Assembly: GCF_003121895.1 (NCBI RefSeq)
Contig: NZ_QEWW01000001.1
Location: 714,453 to 778,452, forward strand
DNA from: Ignatzschineria cameli
GTDB taxonomy: Bacteria; Pseudomonadota; Gammaproteobacteria; Cardiobacteriales; Wohlfahrtiimonadaceae
Length of the DNA stretch: 64,000 nt
Direction: 5' to 3'
Shown here: positions 44,008 through 52,749 of the stretch, piece after piece
Layout: each line of letters opens with the position of its first letter
Position numbering within the stretch: position 1 is the stretch's first letter
Program-made: the position numbers and the translations under genes
Notes under the pieces: generated by a model
Told to the model about the DNA's origin: nothing
Seen by the model: the letters and a program-made list of their open reading frames with translations, nothing else
Databases searched by the model: none

Positions 44008-45435
44008 TCAATTGCTCAGTGTATCAACTATTCTAGGTCTAATAAATATTAACAACTCTGCCTTTTTCTCTTTATTTCCTTCACGCTGAAAGAGCTTCCC
44101 TAAAAATGGGAGGCGACTTAAAAAAGGAACCTCCGAGATCGTTGTTGCCGTGTCATATTCATAAATTCCTCCAAGGACGATGGTCTCCCCATGATTAACA
44201 AGCGCCTCTGTTTTGAGCTCTTTTTTAGAGATAATCGGCTCCCCTTTAGGGTCATATCCTGAGATCTCATCTTTAGAGATCAAAATATCGATCAATATCT
44301 TTCCATTAGGAGTAATTTGGGGAACAACATTGAGCTCCATTACCGCATCTTTGAACTCCGTATTGGTTCCTTCATTTGAACTTGTTGAATAGGAGACTTC
44401 TGTCCCCTGCTTAATATATGCCGCTCGACGACTAGTGGTTAATATCGTTGGATTTGAGAGCATCTCGCCCCGCCCTTCTGACTGCATCGCGGAGATCTCA
44501 AGCCCTAAGTTAAGTCCTTTTCCTAAAATCATATACCCCATGGAAAAATCAGGAAGAGGAACCCCTAATGAGGTTAAGCTCCCCAATTTTCCACCAAAGT
44601 TACCAACTCCCGCCTGATCATTAGGAATCATCCCAGAAACCTCATAAGCTCCTCGCTGATAATTCAATCCCCAATTGACCCCTAACTCCTTAGCAAAATC
44701 ATCAAAAGCTGCCACAATATAAGCGGAGATCTCCACCTGTTGTGCGGGCTGATCTAAACGATGAATCAAACGTTTTAGTTCTCTAATCTCAGATTCATAG
44801 CCGGTGAGAACAATCTGATTTAAACGATGATCAATTCCTACGCTGAAATTTCTCTCACCAGCGCTCTGACCACTCTTCTCTCTTAAAATATCGGCAAGAT
44901 CTTTTGCCTCCGCATAATGGAGTGCAACTACCTCTGTCAGACGTTTCTCTCGCTTCATTCTTGTAAGCGCCCTACTACTTGCAATAATGGTAACTCCATT
45001 CACCTCGGTAGCTTCTAACCCTGTATAAATGAGTAGGAGTTCTAAGATCTCAGAAAATCGCATCTTATTGAGATGGAGGGTTATTGTCTGTTCAACTGAA
45101 GGGTCAACAATAATATTTCGTCCCGACTCCTTTGCCAATAGATTAACAAAATAGGAGAGGCTAACACCGTCTAATGAGAAGGAGAAATAAGGCTCCTCAA
45201 TTAAAGTAGTTGCTCCATCATGAGTATCTTGCTCATGCTCTTCGATCGAAATACTATTCGAAGCAGCATCCGAGAGAATATTAACGCTTTGGGAAGAGAG
45301 AGTCGAGAGATCTGCCCCGCAAAGCGCTAAACTCCCTACCAGACTCAAAATGATAGACAGAATAAACTGCTTCAAAATAGAGTTCAGAGACCTCCTATCC
45401 CCTACTATCGATCCCCTTTTTTCCCATTCCTCCAT
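44008..45435 (-). CDS. pilQ: Short type IV pilus/competence secretin PilQ (HofQ/ComE-like)
   Basis: The protein has 475 residues. The start ATG 45435 has GGAGG seven bases upstream; the ATG at 45441 is too close to it. It forms the outer-membrane channel for type IV pili or DNA uptake. Signal peptide, STN/secretin N-terminal domain (YFSFSLDGVSLSYFVNLLAKESGRNIIVDPSV), N1 domain (ALHYAEAKDLADIL..RLNQIVLTGYESEI) and the full secretin domain (EISAYIVAAFDDFAKELGVNWG to FLGKLFQREGNKEKKAELLIFIRPRIVD) are present. The AMIN domains that extend classical PilQ to about 700 residues are absent, as in ComE/HofQ. Confidence 0.93.
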   Translation of the reverse strand: MEEWEKRGSIVGDRRSLNSILKQFILSIILSLVGSLALCGADLSTLSSQSVNILSDAASNSISIEEHEQDTHDGATTLIEEPYFSFSLDGVSLSYFVNLLAKESGRNIIVDPSVEQTITLHLNKMRFSEILELLLIYTGLEATEVNGVTIIASSRALTRMKREKRLTEVVALHYAEAKDLADILREKSGQSAGERNFSVGIDHRLNQIVLTGYESEIRELKRLIHRLDQPAQQVEISAYIVAAFDDFAKELGVNWGLNYQRGAYEVSGMIPNDQAGVGNFGGKLGSLTSLGVPLPDFSMGYMILGKGLNLGLEISAMQSEGRGEMLSNPTILTTSRRAAYIKQGTEVSYSTSSNEGTNTEFKDAVMELNVVPQITPNGKILIDILISKDEISGYDPKGEPIISKKELKTEALVNHGETIVLGGIYEYDTATTISEVPFLSRLPFLGKLFQREGNKEKKAELLIFIRPRIVDTLSN

Positions 45436-45495
45436 CCGCATTCCTCCATCGATATGACTATTAATTTCATCATGCTAAATCTTCACGTAATGAAT

Positions 45496-46671
45496 TCATT
45501 GGCGCTCATGCGCTTTTTCTCGAAGTAGATCAATTAATTTGATATCAGATAATCGAAGTCGGTTATTATAAAAATCAACCTCTATACCATTCGATGTTAA
45601 AAAAGTTAGGGCTAATGCTACAGTTTGCCCTTCATTGAGACGAAAAAGCGCCACTCCCCGCTCTTTAATTTCATTTGAAATATTAAATAGATTCGCTTTT
45701 CTTCTTCCTAGAGGTTGTGCTAAAGCCTCTTCCCTAAAAACTAAACCTAAAAAACGAATACCATCATTTACCTCCCCAACGCGCCAGTCGATCGCCGAAC
45801 TTGAATCTAAGGGAGATTTCATCTCTCCATCGGAGAGTTTGTTATAGGAGAGATGAGTGATAAATGGCAATGATGATTCTTTTAACGTTTTATCTTCCAA
45901 TTCTGTGAAAAGACTTTGAGCAACCCGCTCGCTCCATTGCTGCAAAGTGGATCTAGTTGATAGGAGATGAGTGATAATATCATTCGCTTTTAAAGGCATC
46001 CAAGTAGAGGACAGCGTTATATTTTGAGAGATCCATTCCTCTTTAAGTGTAAAAAAGTCATAAAATATTAGTACCACCTCCAACATATCTCCTGCCGGCA
46101 AATTTGTGGTACAAGCGTTCTTATTACCTGCGAGATTCCATCTCTCAATCTCGGGAAAATAGTGTCGATATTGCTGTGTAAATATTAAAAGTGTATTGAG
46201 GAGTAGAGAGGGATCTCCACACACCTGCAACTCAATTTTCCAGCCTTCACCCCCCTCTTCTCGCTCATAAGTCGGCGTTAAAGAGATAATCTCTAATCCC
46301 TTTTTCGAAAAGAGATGATAGAAATGATCCGCTAAACTTCCACGTTGCTTCCATTGATCAAATTGCTGCTCAATCTCTGATTTTAACGCGAAGAAGATAG
46401 GATCATTAATCAGCTGAACCTGCGCTTCTCGATACTCGATTAAAAAGTCCAACTCTCTTTGATAACGCTCTTGCAATTGAAGTTCCATTGAACGCTGGCC
46501 AAAATCGATTTTAAGAGGGGTCCAACTCAATAGAATATAACTCAATAAGAGGAGCAAAATCACCAACAATATCCAACGACTCTTAGCCGATAGCTGACAA
46601 TAATCATACCAATGGAACTCATTAAGATCTCGTTTAAAAAATTGCTTTAACTCAATCAATGCCTGCTTCAT
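45496..46671 (-). CDS. PilO-like protein, probably with PilP-like C-terminal part
   Basis: The 391-residue protein has a short cytoplasmic N-terminus, one membrane span (about 30-50, WILLVILLLLLSYILLSW) and a coiled coil with ferredoxin-like PilO features (about 60-200). The last about 120 residues (FLGLVFREEALAQPLG..GVALFRLNEGQTVALALTFLTSNGIEVDFYNNRLRLSDI) resemble the PilP beta domain that contacts PilQ. Position between the pilN-like gene and pilQ, where pilO and pilP are expected, supports a fusion. Sequence similarity is weak, so this is inferred. GGAGGGGCG precedes the ATG. Confidence 0.6.
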   Translation of the reverse strand: MKQALIELKQFFKRDLNEFHWYDYCQLSAKSRWILLVILLLLLSYILLSWTPLKIDFGQRSMELQLQERYQRELDFLIEYREAQVQLINDPIFFALKSEIEQQFDQWKQRGSLADHFYHLFSKKGLEIISLTPTYEREEGGEGWKIELQVCGDPSLLLNTLLIFTQQYRHYFPEIERWNLAGNKNACTTNLPAGDMLEVVLIFYDFFTLKEEWISQNITLSSTWMPLKANDIITHLLSTRSTLQQWSERVAQSLFTELEDKTLKESSLPFITHLSYNKLSDGEMKSPLDSSSAIDWRVGEVNDGIRFLGLVFREEALAQPLGRRKANLFNISNEIKERGVALFRLNEGQTVALALTFLTSNGIEVDFYNNRLRLSDIKLIDLLREKAHERQ

Positions 46672-46684
46672 CGCCCCTCCACAT

Positions 46685-47338
46685 CTAGTCTGCTACTTTA
46701 GATTGTGGCTGCAATAGAAGCGTAAAAAGAAGAAGAGGCGCTCCATCAGCATGGACTTCTGTTATCACTTCCCACTGAGCCTCTTTAAAGAGAGATACTA
46801 TCTCTTGCATTAGATCAAAAGAGGCAACTCGACCTGTTAAAATTAATGGAGATTGCCTATTTTCACGGCTTAAAGCGGTAAAATAAAATTGCTCAGGAAA
46901 GAGAGATTCCAATTGTGTAAAAGAGGTAAGAAGAGATCTTAATCGACTCTTAGATTGAAGATCATGTAGATCATACCACTGATAGAGTGGCTGCAATAGC
47001 TGTTCTTGCTCTCTAATCTCTTGCTGAGTGATCTGAATCTGCTCTTTGAGAAGATCATTTTCCATCGCAATCTTTGTCACAGAAAAGTAATTCCCGATAA
47101 CTAAAGAGAGAATCATCGTCAATATTAGAAGTGCAACTCCTAATAGCTCCGCTAAAATAGGTTGTTTACGCCAGATCAATCTCAATCGAGTGATCAATAA
47201 GAGGAAGGGGTAGAAAATGACCTTAACAAGATCTTGTAAATGCTTTCTTTTAGATCCTCTTTGAAATTGCTCTTTATGATTGACATGATCTTTACGATCT
47301 TCATTAGGATTGGGAAGTTCGGTAATAATAATCTCCAC
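46685..47338 (-). CDS. PilN-like inner-membrane protein
   Basis: The 217-residue protein has a basic cytoplasmic N-terminus (about 1-60), one membrane span (about 68-88, LLGVALLILTMILSLVIGNYF), a coiled coil (ENDLLKEQIQITQQEIREQEQLL) and a compact C-terminal domain (LILTGRVASFDLMQEIVSLFKEA) that fits the PilN ferredoxin-like fold. The start is GTG at 47338, preceded by GGGAGGGAGA. It is the first gene of the pil cluster here. No pilM lies upstream; the next gene is an oligopeptide-binding protein. Confidence 0.65.
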   Translation of the reverse strand: MEIIITELPNPNEDRKDHVNHKEQFQRGSKRKHLQDLVKVIFYPFLLLITRLRLIWRKQPILAELLGVALLILTMILSLVIGNYFSVTKIAMENDLLKEQIQITQQEIREQEQLLQPLYQWYDLHDLQSKSRLRSLLTSFTQLESLFPEQFYFTALSRENRQSPLILTGRVASFDLMQEIVSLFKEAQWEVITEVHADGAPLLLFTLLLQPQSKVAD

Positions 47339-47539
47339 TCTCCCTCCCTTTCACCTCTGAATAATTGATCTAAAATAACTGATCTAATAATTGATATATT
47401 TAATAACCCACAACTCTAAATATTTCAAAATTTAGTCACTATTTATGATTCCTGGGAAAGTGGGGAATTCTCACAATGATTCTTCCTATAAATGATTATC
47501 AACTGTGGCGAGACGCTTCTTACCTCTTACTTCTTGGGA

Positions 47540-49237
47540 TCACTTATTGTCACTATTAGTAGTGTCACTGTCTTGATCAAGACTATCTTGGTCAATAATA
47601 TAGAGATCCTTGGTATAGTAATAACCTAACTGATTTTTCCCTGTATATCCCCCTACATGAGGCTTAACTAAACGAAGATTAGCAAAATAGAAAATAGGGA
47701 TAATCACAGAATCTTGATCAAGCTTCTCTTCTGCGATCTGATAAAAATGCGCCCGTTCCTGATCATCTTTTGCAGTTAAAGTCTGTTTCATTAATTGATC
47801 AAACTCATCACTCTTATAATGAACGGTATTGACACTACTATCTCCGATCATCATATTTAAAAAGCTTGAAGGCTCATTATAATCAGCACACCAAGAGGCA
47901 CGCACAACATCGTAATTTCCAGCCCGGCGGCTATCGGCATATGTTTTCCATTCCCGATTATCAAGCGTCATCTCAACGCCGGCATTCTGTTTAAGTAATG
48001 AGGCGGCTGCAACTCCCATCTTTTTATGAAGATCAGAGGTGTTATAGAGTAATTTAATTTTTAGAGGATTTGATTCATCATATCCGGCCTCTTTTAGGAG
48101 CGCTTTCGCGCGAGCACTTCGCTCCTCCATCGGCAACTTGAACCAATCTGGAACATTTAAGGCCTCAATCCCGGCAATATACGGAGGCGTAAAACTATAA
48201 GCAGGAAGATCGCCCTGTGCTTTTACCCGATTTGTTAATAACTCCTGATCGATCGCTAATTTTAAGGCTTCTCGTACCCGAATATCGGTAAATGGTTCTC
48301 GGCTATTATTAATTCCATAATAGTAGGTACAAAGATAAGGACTTATCTTAATTTCATCAGGAATTTCCGCTTGTAACTTTTGAAAGTAATCGATAGGAAT
48401 ATTGGCGGTAATATCGATTTCGCCGGCACGATAACGCTGCGCCTCGGTAACTTCAGAAGTAATCGGTAAAAAAAGAACTTCATCAATCACCGTATTCTGA
48501 TTATCCCAATATGCGCTATTACGTCGTAGCTTAATAAACTCATTAACCTGCCATTGCGCTAATTGATACGCGCCATTTCCAACAAAATTTCCGACATTAG
48601 TCCACTGATCACCATATTTCTCTATCACTTTTCTCGGAACAGGAGACATTGCCGTATGTGCTAAAAGCTGTGGAAAATAGGGCACTGCAGTTGATAGTCG
48701 TACCTCTAATGTCTCATCATCTAATGCGCGAACACCTAAATCATCCGCGGGTCGCTCTCCTAAAATTACCTCATCGATATGATCAATATGCGCATATTGA
48801 AGATAGCTAGCATAAGGAGACCCTGTTGCCGGATCTGCCAATCGTTTCCAAGAATATTCAAAGTCTGAGGCAGTGATCGGATCTCCATTGGACCATTTAA
48901 GACCAGGCTTAAGCTTAAAGCGCCAAACAATGAAATCCTCATTCTCCCACGAATGCGCTACGCGAGGCTCCATCTCGCCATCATCATTGATAATGACAAG
49001 CCCTTCAAAGAGATCACGCGCTAGATGTGATTCTGCAACACCTTCAATCTTATGAGGATCGAGTGATTGTGGCTCGGTACCATTATTTCGTACTAAACGC
49101 TGCTCCTTAGCTAATTTGATCTGTTCAGGGACAATCGCAGAAAAGGCTAATTCGATCGAAGCGCCCCAAACAGCAAACCCTACGGTGATAGGTAATAGCG
49201 CTCGATGCGCCCTATAAAAACGGTTTTTCTGCTCCAT
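47540..49237 (-). CDS. Oligopeptide ABC transporter substrate-binding protein (OppA/MppA family), copy 1
   Basis: The protein has 565 residues from ATG 49237, with AGGAG 8 bases upstream; an ATG at 49243 is too close. It is a periplasmic binding protein of SBP family 5 with an uncleaved-looking or long signal segment (about 12-32, LLPITVGFAVWGASIELAFSA) and no lipobox. RNNGTEPQSLDPHKIEG, WKFKLKPG-like WRFKLKPGLKWSNGDPITASDFEYSWKRLADP and ASWCADYNEPSSFLNMM are typical. It is clearly paralogous to the next gene. It ends with an acidic Asp/Ser tail. No permease or ATPase genes lie beside it. Confidence 0.92.
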   Translation of the reverse strand: MEQKNRFYRAHRALLPITVGFAVWGASIELAFSAIVPEQIKLAKEQRLVRNNGTEPQSLDPHKIEGVAESHLARDLFEGLVIINDDGEMEPRVAHSWENEDFIVWRFKLKPGLKWSNGDPITASDFEYSWKRLADPATGSPYASYLQYAHIDHIDEVILGERPADDLGVRALDDETLEVRLSTAVPYFPQLLAHTAMSPVPRKVIEKYGDQWTNVGNFVGNGAYQLAQWQVNEFIKLRRNSAYWDNQNTVIDEVLFLPITSEVTEAQRYRAGEIDITANIPIDYFQKLQAEIPDEIKISPYLCTYYYGINNSREPFTDIRVREALKLAIDQELLTNRVKAQGDLPAYSFTPPYIAGIEALNVPDWFKLPMEERSARAKALLKEAGYDESNPLKIKLLYNTSDLHKKMGVAAASLLKQNAGVEMTLDNREWKTYADSRRAGNYDVVRASWCADYNEPSSFLNMMIGDSSVNTVHYKSDEFDQLMKQTLTAKDDQERAHFYQIAEEKLDQDSVIIPIFYFANLRLVKPHVGGYTGKNQLGYYYTKDLYIIDQDSLDQDSDTTNSDNK

Positions 49238-49306
49238 CAACATATCTCCTTAAAGTCTTCTGTATTTTACTTTTCTATTACGCCTGTTTAACTCTTATTT
49301 TAATAT

Positions 49307-49336
49307 CAGTTTCAGTTTCAGTTTCAGTTTCAGTTT
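49307..49336. repeat. 6-bp tandem repeat CAGTTT, five copies, upstream of oppA copy 1
   Basis: Perfect units at 49307, 49313, 49319, 49325 and 49331, followed by a diverged CAATTT. The array lies 70-100 bp upstream of the start codon used by the gene. Confidence 0.95.
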
Positions 49337-49458
49337 CAATTTTATGATAAGTAATCTTCTTTAACTACGCTTATCTCTTATTGAGATGCACTTAAAACGA
49401 GCTAATCTACAAATGAGCAGGTATCCTACCCCAGCTCTTATTGCGTTTTATAACTATT

Positions 49459-49497
49459 AAAAAAAGCAGCTTAAGTGGATTGATCCATCAAGCTGCT
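49459..49497 (-). terminator. Terminator of oppA copy 2
   Basis: AGCAGCTT (49465-49472) pairs with AAGCTGCT (49490-49497), with an inner TGGA/TCCA stem; the minus strand continues TTTTTTA. Confidence 0.88.
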
Positions 49498-49552
49498 CTT
49501 TGTCTACTCTTCAATGACAATGAGTCAAATAATGATTTTAATACTCAATATT

Positions 49553-51181
49553 TTAGTGCTCAATAATGTACATATCTTTTGTATAAGCATATCCTAAAGG
49601 ATTATTCACACTATAACCGCCAACGTAAGGTTTCACTAAACGAGGTGAGACATAGTAATAGATCGGTACAATGGCGCTATCTTCATCAAGAATTCTTTCC
49701 GCTTCTTGGTATGCTTTCACACGATCATCCTCGGTCGCTGCTGTAATGCTTTTACGCATTGCCACATCAAAGGCATCACTCTTATAGTGCGAAGTATTAT
49801 TACTACTTGTAGAGAGCATAATATTAAGGAAACTTGATGGCTCATTATAATCAGCACACCAACCAGCTCTAGCTACTTCATAATTTCCCTGATGACGACT
49901 ATCTAAGAAGGTCTTCCACTCTTGATTTTCAAGTTTCACCTCAATGCCGGCATTCTGCTTTAAGATCGATGCTGCGGCGATCGCCACTTTTCTATGGGCT
50001 TCTGAAGTATTGTAGAGTAATGTAAAAGAGAGCGGATTACCCGGACCATATCCAGCATCCGCTAAAAGCTGTTTTGCTTTCTCATTACGCTCTTTCTGCG
50101 TTAACTGGAACCATTCAGGCTCAATTGCTTCCATATCGACTGTAGAAGGAGGTGTAAAGCCAAAAGCGGGAGTCTGCCCCTGCCCCATCACCTTATTTGC
50201 AATGATATCGCGATCAAGTGCCAATTTAACGGCTGCTCTTACACGAGCATCATCAAAAGGTGCTTGCTCATTATTGATCTCATAATAGTAGGTACAGAGT
50301 GATGGAGAGATCTTCACCTCATCAGGAATATCACGTTGTAAGCGAGAGAAGAGATCGACCGGAATAGCATTATTAGTCATATCAACTTCACCACTACGGT
50401 AACGATTCACATCTGTCACTTCTGAAGGAATCGCTAAGAAAGTAACCTCATCGATCACAGTTTTATCATTATCCCAATATTGATCATTACGCTGAAGAAC
50501 AATGCGCTCATTGACAACCCAATCTTTCAGCTTATAAGCACCATTACTCACAAAGTTCCCCGGCGCAGTCCACTGGTTACCATATTTTTCCACAGTAGCA
50601 CGATGTACCGGAACTGTTGAGGTATGTCCTACTAACTTATCAATATAGGGGATCGGCTCACTTAAAGTGATTTCAAATGTATGATCATCGAGCGCGCGAA
50701 CACCTAATGTATCAGGGTCTGCTTTACCATTTACAATATCATCAACATTCTCAACATGAGCATACTGTAGATAACTTGCATAAGGAGATGCCGTATTTGG
50801 ATCAACAAGACGCTTCCAAGAATAGACAAAGTCTTCCGCCGTTACCGGATCCCCATTAGACCACTTCGCATCTTTACGAAGATTAAAGCGCCAAACGCGA
50901 TAATCATCATTCTCCCAAGATTCTGCAACACCGGGGCGAATCTCACCATTGAGATCGATATTGACAAGCCCTTCAAATTGATCTCGCGCTAAATTTGCTT
51001 CTGGTACTCCTTCAATTTTATGAGGATCCAATGATTGAGGCTCTGCACCATTGTTTCGAATTAACTTCTGCTCTTTGTGAAGCTTAGTACCTTCCGGCAC
51101 CTCTGCCCCAACGGCACCACTGATCGCCATCGTCGCAATTAATGCCGATGCTAATAGACTCTTTGCAAATCCTGTTTTCAT
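49553..51181 (-). CDS. oppA: Oligopeptide ABC transporter substrate-binding protein (OppA), copy 2
   Basis: The protein has 542 residues from ATG 51181, with AGGAGA 6 bases upstream; the frame is open to 51223. The signal peptide ends GAVGA. SBP family 5 features: RNNGAEPQSLDPHKIEGVPEANLARDQFEGL, WRFNLRKDAKWSNGDPVTAEDFVYSWKRLVDP, FVSNGAYKLKDW and CADYNEPSSFLNIML. It resembles E. coli OppA/MppA closely and is paralogous to the downstream copy. The intergenic terminator and the separate leader suggest each copy has its own promoter. Confidence 0.94.
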   Translation of the reverse strand: MKTGFAKSLLASALIATMAISGAVGAEVPEGTKLHKEQKLIRNNGAEPQSLDPHKIEGVPEANLARDQFEGLVNIDLNGEIRPGVAESWENDDYRVWRFNLRKDAKWSNGDPVTAEDFVYSWKRLVDPNTASPYASYLQYAHVENVDDIVNGKADPDTLGVRALDDHTFEITLSEPIPYIDKLVGHTSTVPVHRATVEKYGNQWTAPGNFVSNGAYKLKDWVVNERIVLQRNDQYWDNDKTVIDEVTFLAIPSEVTDVNRYRSGEVDMTNNAIPVDLFSRLQRDIPDEVKISPSLCTYYYEINNEQAPFDDARVRAAVKLALDRDIIANKVMGQGQTPAFGFTPPSTVDMEAIEPEWFQLTQKERNEKAKQLLADAGYGPGNPLSFTLLYNTSEAHRKVAIAAASILKQNAGIEVKLENQEWKTFLDSRHQGNYEVARAGWCADYNEPSSFLNIMLSTSSNNTSHYKSDAFDVAMRKSITAATEDDRVKAYQEAERILDEDSAIVPIYYYVSPRLVKPYVGGYSVNNPLGYAYTKDMYIIEH

Positions 51182-51631
51182 AATCTCTCCTAACATAGTG
51201 ATAAAAGTGGTTAAAGCGATCAATTAAGCGCTATTTGAAATAACCCCTACTCTAACTCTAGCTCTAATAGTAAAATTAAAATCGCTCGTTACTTTCCGAA
51301 CAATGTTCTCAATAATAAATAACACTTCGATAACATTTCAGGTAATCTACAGATAATCAAACTTATTAGATTTTGTTAGATCTTTTTCTAGGTTTTTTCA
51401 TTCCCACTTTTACATTTAATTTTTAACATTTTCACTATAGCACGGGATAAAAAAGATAAAAGTATTCCAATTCAAAAGTGTGAACAAATAAGATGCAAAT
51501 TTCAGGTAATAGATCAATAAATCACAAACGAGTCACAAATAGATAGCTGTCGAATAACAATTCAAACGGCAATCAGATTACAATAAAACCACAATAAAAT
51601 TATAATCGATCAGATAAAAAAGGAACGTCTT
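51182..51631. other. 450-bp divergent region between oppA copy 2 and a small lipoprotein gene
   Basis: Very AT-rich with long T runs and no frame. Both promoters should lie here. AATAAAACCACAATAAAATTATAA near its right end is a short direct repeat of the word CAATAAAA. No operator is assigned. Confidence 0.5.
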
Positions 51632-51844
51632 ATGAAACGTCTTATGAACATAAAGAGAATGATGAATATGAAGAGTAATCCGTTAAGGAAATTACTACTA
51701 ATTGCTAGCGCCACACTTCTTTTAAGCGCGTGTGCCCAAGGGGTAGATGCCGCAAAACGATTAGAAAAATGTGTTGTTGATGGCAATCAAAATAATAACT
51801 GTGAGCTCTCAACGCTCGAAGGGAATAGTGAGCAGCATCAGTAG
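51632..51844 (+). CDS. Small lipoprotein, function unknown
   Basis: The 70-residue protein starts at ATG 51632 with AAGGAACG upstream. A basic N-region MKRLMNIKRMMNMK is followed by a hydrophobic core and lipobox LLSAC (Cys34). The mature part is only 37 residues (CAQGVDAAKRLEKC..NNNCELSTLEG) with three cysteines including the lipidated one. No family recognised. Start at the internal ATG 51671 would give a more usual signal length. It is alone on the plus strand in a minus-strand region. Confidence 0.6.
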   Translation: MKRLMNIKRMMNMKSNPLRKLLLIASATLLLSACAQGVDAAKRLEKCVVDGNQNNNCELSTLEGNSEQHQ

Positions 51845-52157
51845 CCTCTCTACTATTCGTACAACTGCGACTGCTGCAATATAGATATAGATAGATATAT
51901 ATATCAAGATTCAGATTAAAGATAAAAAATCCCTAGCAATAAAATTCTAAAATAGAATCTTAAAGCTAGGGATACCCCTTTCCCACCCATATAGAGAATC
52001 AGTACTTGGTAGTTAATAGTTAAATATCACTGGTTCTGTAGCATTGCTACGGGGTTAACTGTTCTTAACGTTAATCGTTAAAGAGTGCATTGTTAATGCT
52101 ATGACAGTAATCAGTTTTGTACTCGCCTTCTCTATATTGCCTAAACTAATTGTACCT
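51845..52157. other. 313-bp convergent interval with terminator and small inverted repeats
   Basis: It holds the terminator at 51924-51973. To its right is GTAGCATTGCTAC (a 5-bp stem near 52039), then GTTCTTAACGTTAATCGTTAAAG with TTAACG words. No frame and no clear function for the right part. Confidence 0.45.
51924..51973 (-). terminator. Terminator of the T1SS/DIP1984 operon
   Basis: ATCCCTAGC (51929-51937) pairs with GCTAGGGAT (51965-51973), with an inner ATTCTA/TAGAAT stem; minus-strand T run TTTTTTATC. It may also stop transcription from the small lipoprotein gene. Confidence 0.82.
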
Positions 52158-52622
52158 TTAAAGTAACTCTGTACGCCAATTAATTGCTTGGATCTGATTA
52201 TCAAGCTCTCGCCAAAGTTTAGAGAGCTGATCATACTCCTTGCTCAACGCTTCAACATTTACAACAGAGATAAACTTAATCTCCGACATACTGTAACGAT
52301 TACTATTTTCTGAAGCTTTGTCGATCATCTGCTGAACAACCTGGCGCTTCTTCATTAAGTTTTCTCGCTCAATCAATGCCTCTGAAAGCTTTCTTCTCTC
52401 ATCAAAATCGGTGGCGATATTGGTCTTATTAATCCGCTCTATAAGCGCCCCTAAGGCATCAATTGCCGCAAAAAGCTCCATTTTTAAAGTTTGTGGGGAT
52501 AGCGCTGGGGCATCACCTTCTTGCACCTTAATGTTACCGCCTAAACGTGTTGTCAGCTGTGCAATTTTTGTCTGAAGATCAGCACGGTTATTGAGTGCTT
52601 CTCCTAATGTTATCGAGCTCAT
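52158..52622 (-). CDS. DIP1984 family protein
   Basis: The protein has 154 residues from ATG 52622, with AAGGATAA upstream; the frame is open to 52643. It matches the DIP1984/DUF6847 family end to end: LGEALNNRADLQTKIAQLTTRLGGNIKVQEGDAP, INKTNIATDF, the middle helices, RYSMSEIKFISVVNVEAL and ELDNQIQAINWRTELL. It is predicted all-helical and cytoplasmic. The function is not established. It follows the type I secretion adaptor gene by 130 bp; whether it works with the exporter is unknown. Confidence 0.88.
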   Translation of the reverse strand: MSSITLGEALNNRADLQTKIAQLTTRLGGNIKVQEGDAPALSPQTLKMELFAAIDALGALIERINKTNIATDFDERRKLSEALIERENLMKKRQVVQQMIDKASENSNRYSMSEIKFISVVNVEALSKEYDQLSKLWRELDNQIQAINWRTELL

Positions 52623-52749
52623 TTCTATTATCCTTTTCCTCAATCTGTTCGTAGCATTTAAATCGGTAATTTAATCAACATTTAATCGACATTTGATCAA
52701 CATTTGATTTTGGCTCATATTGATCCACTCTTAACAGGTCTTACGCTCC

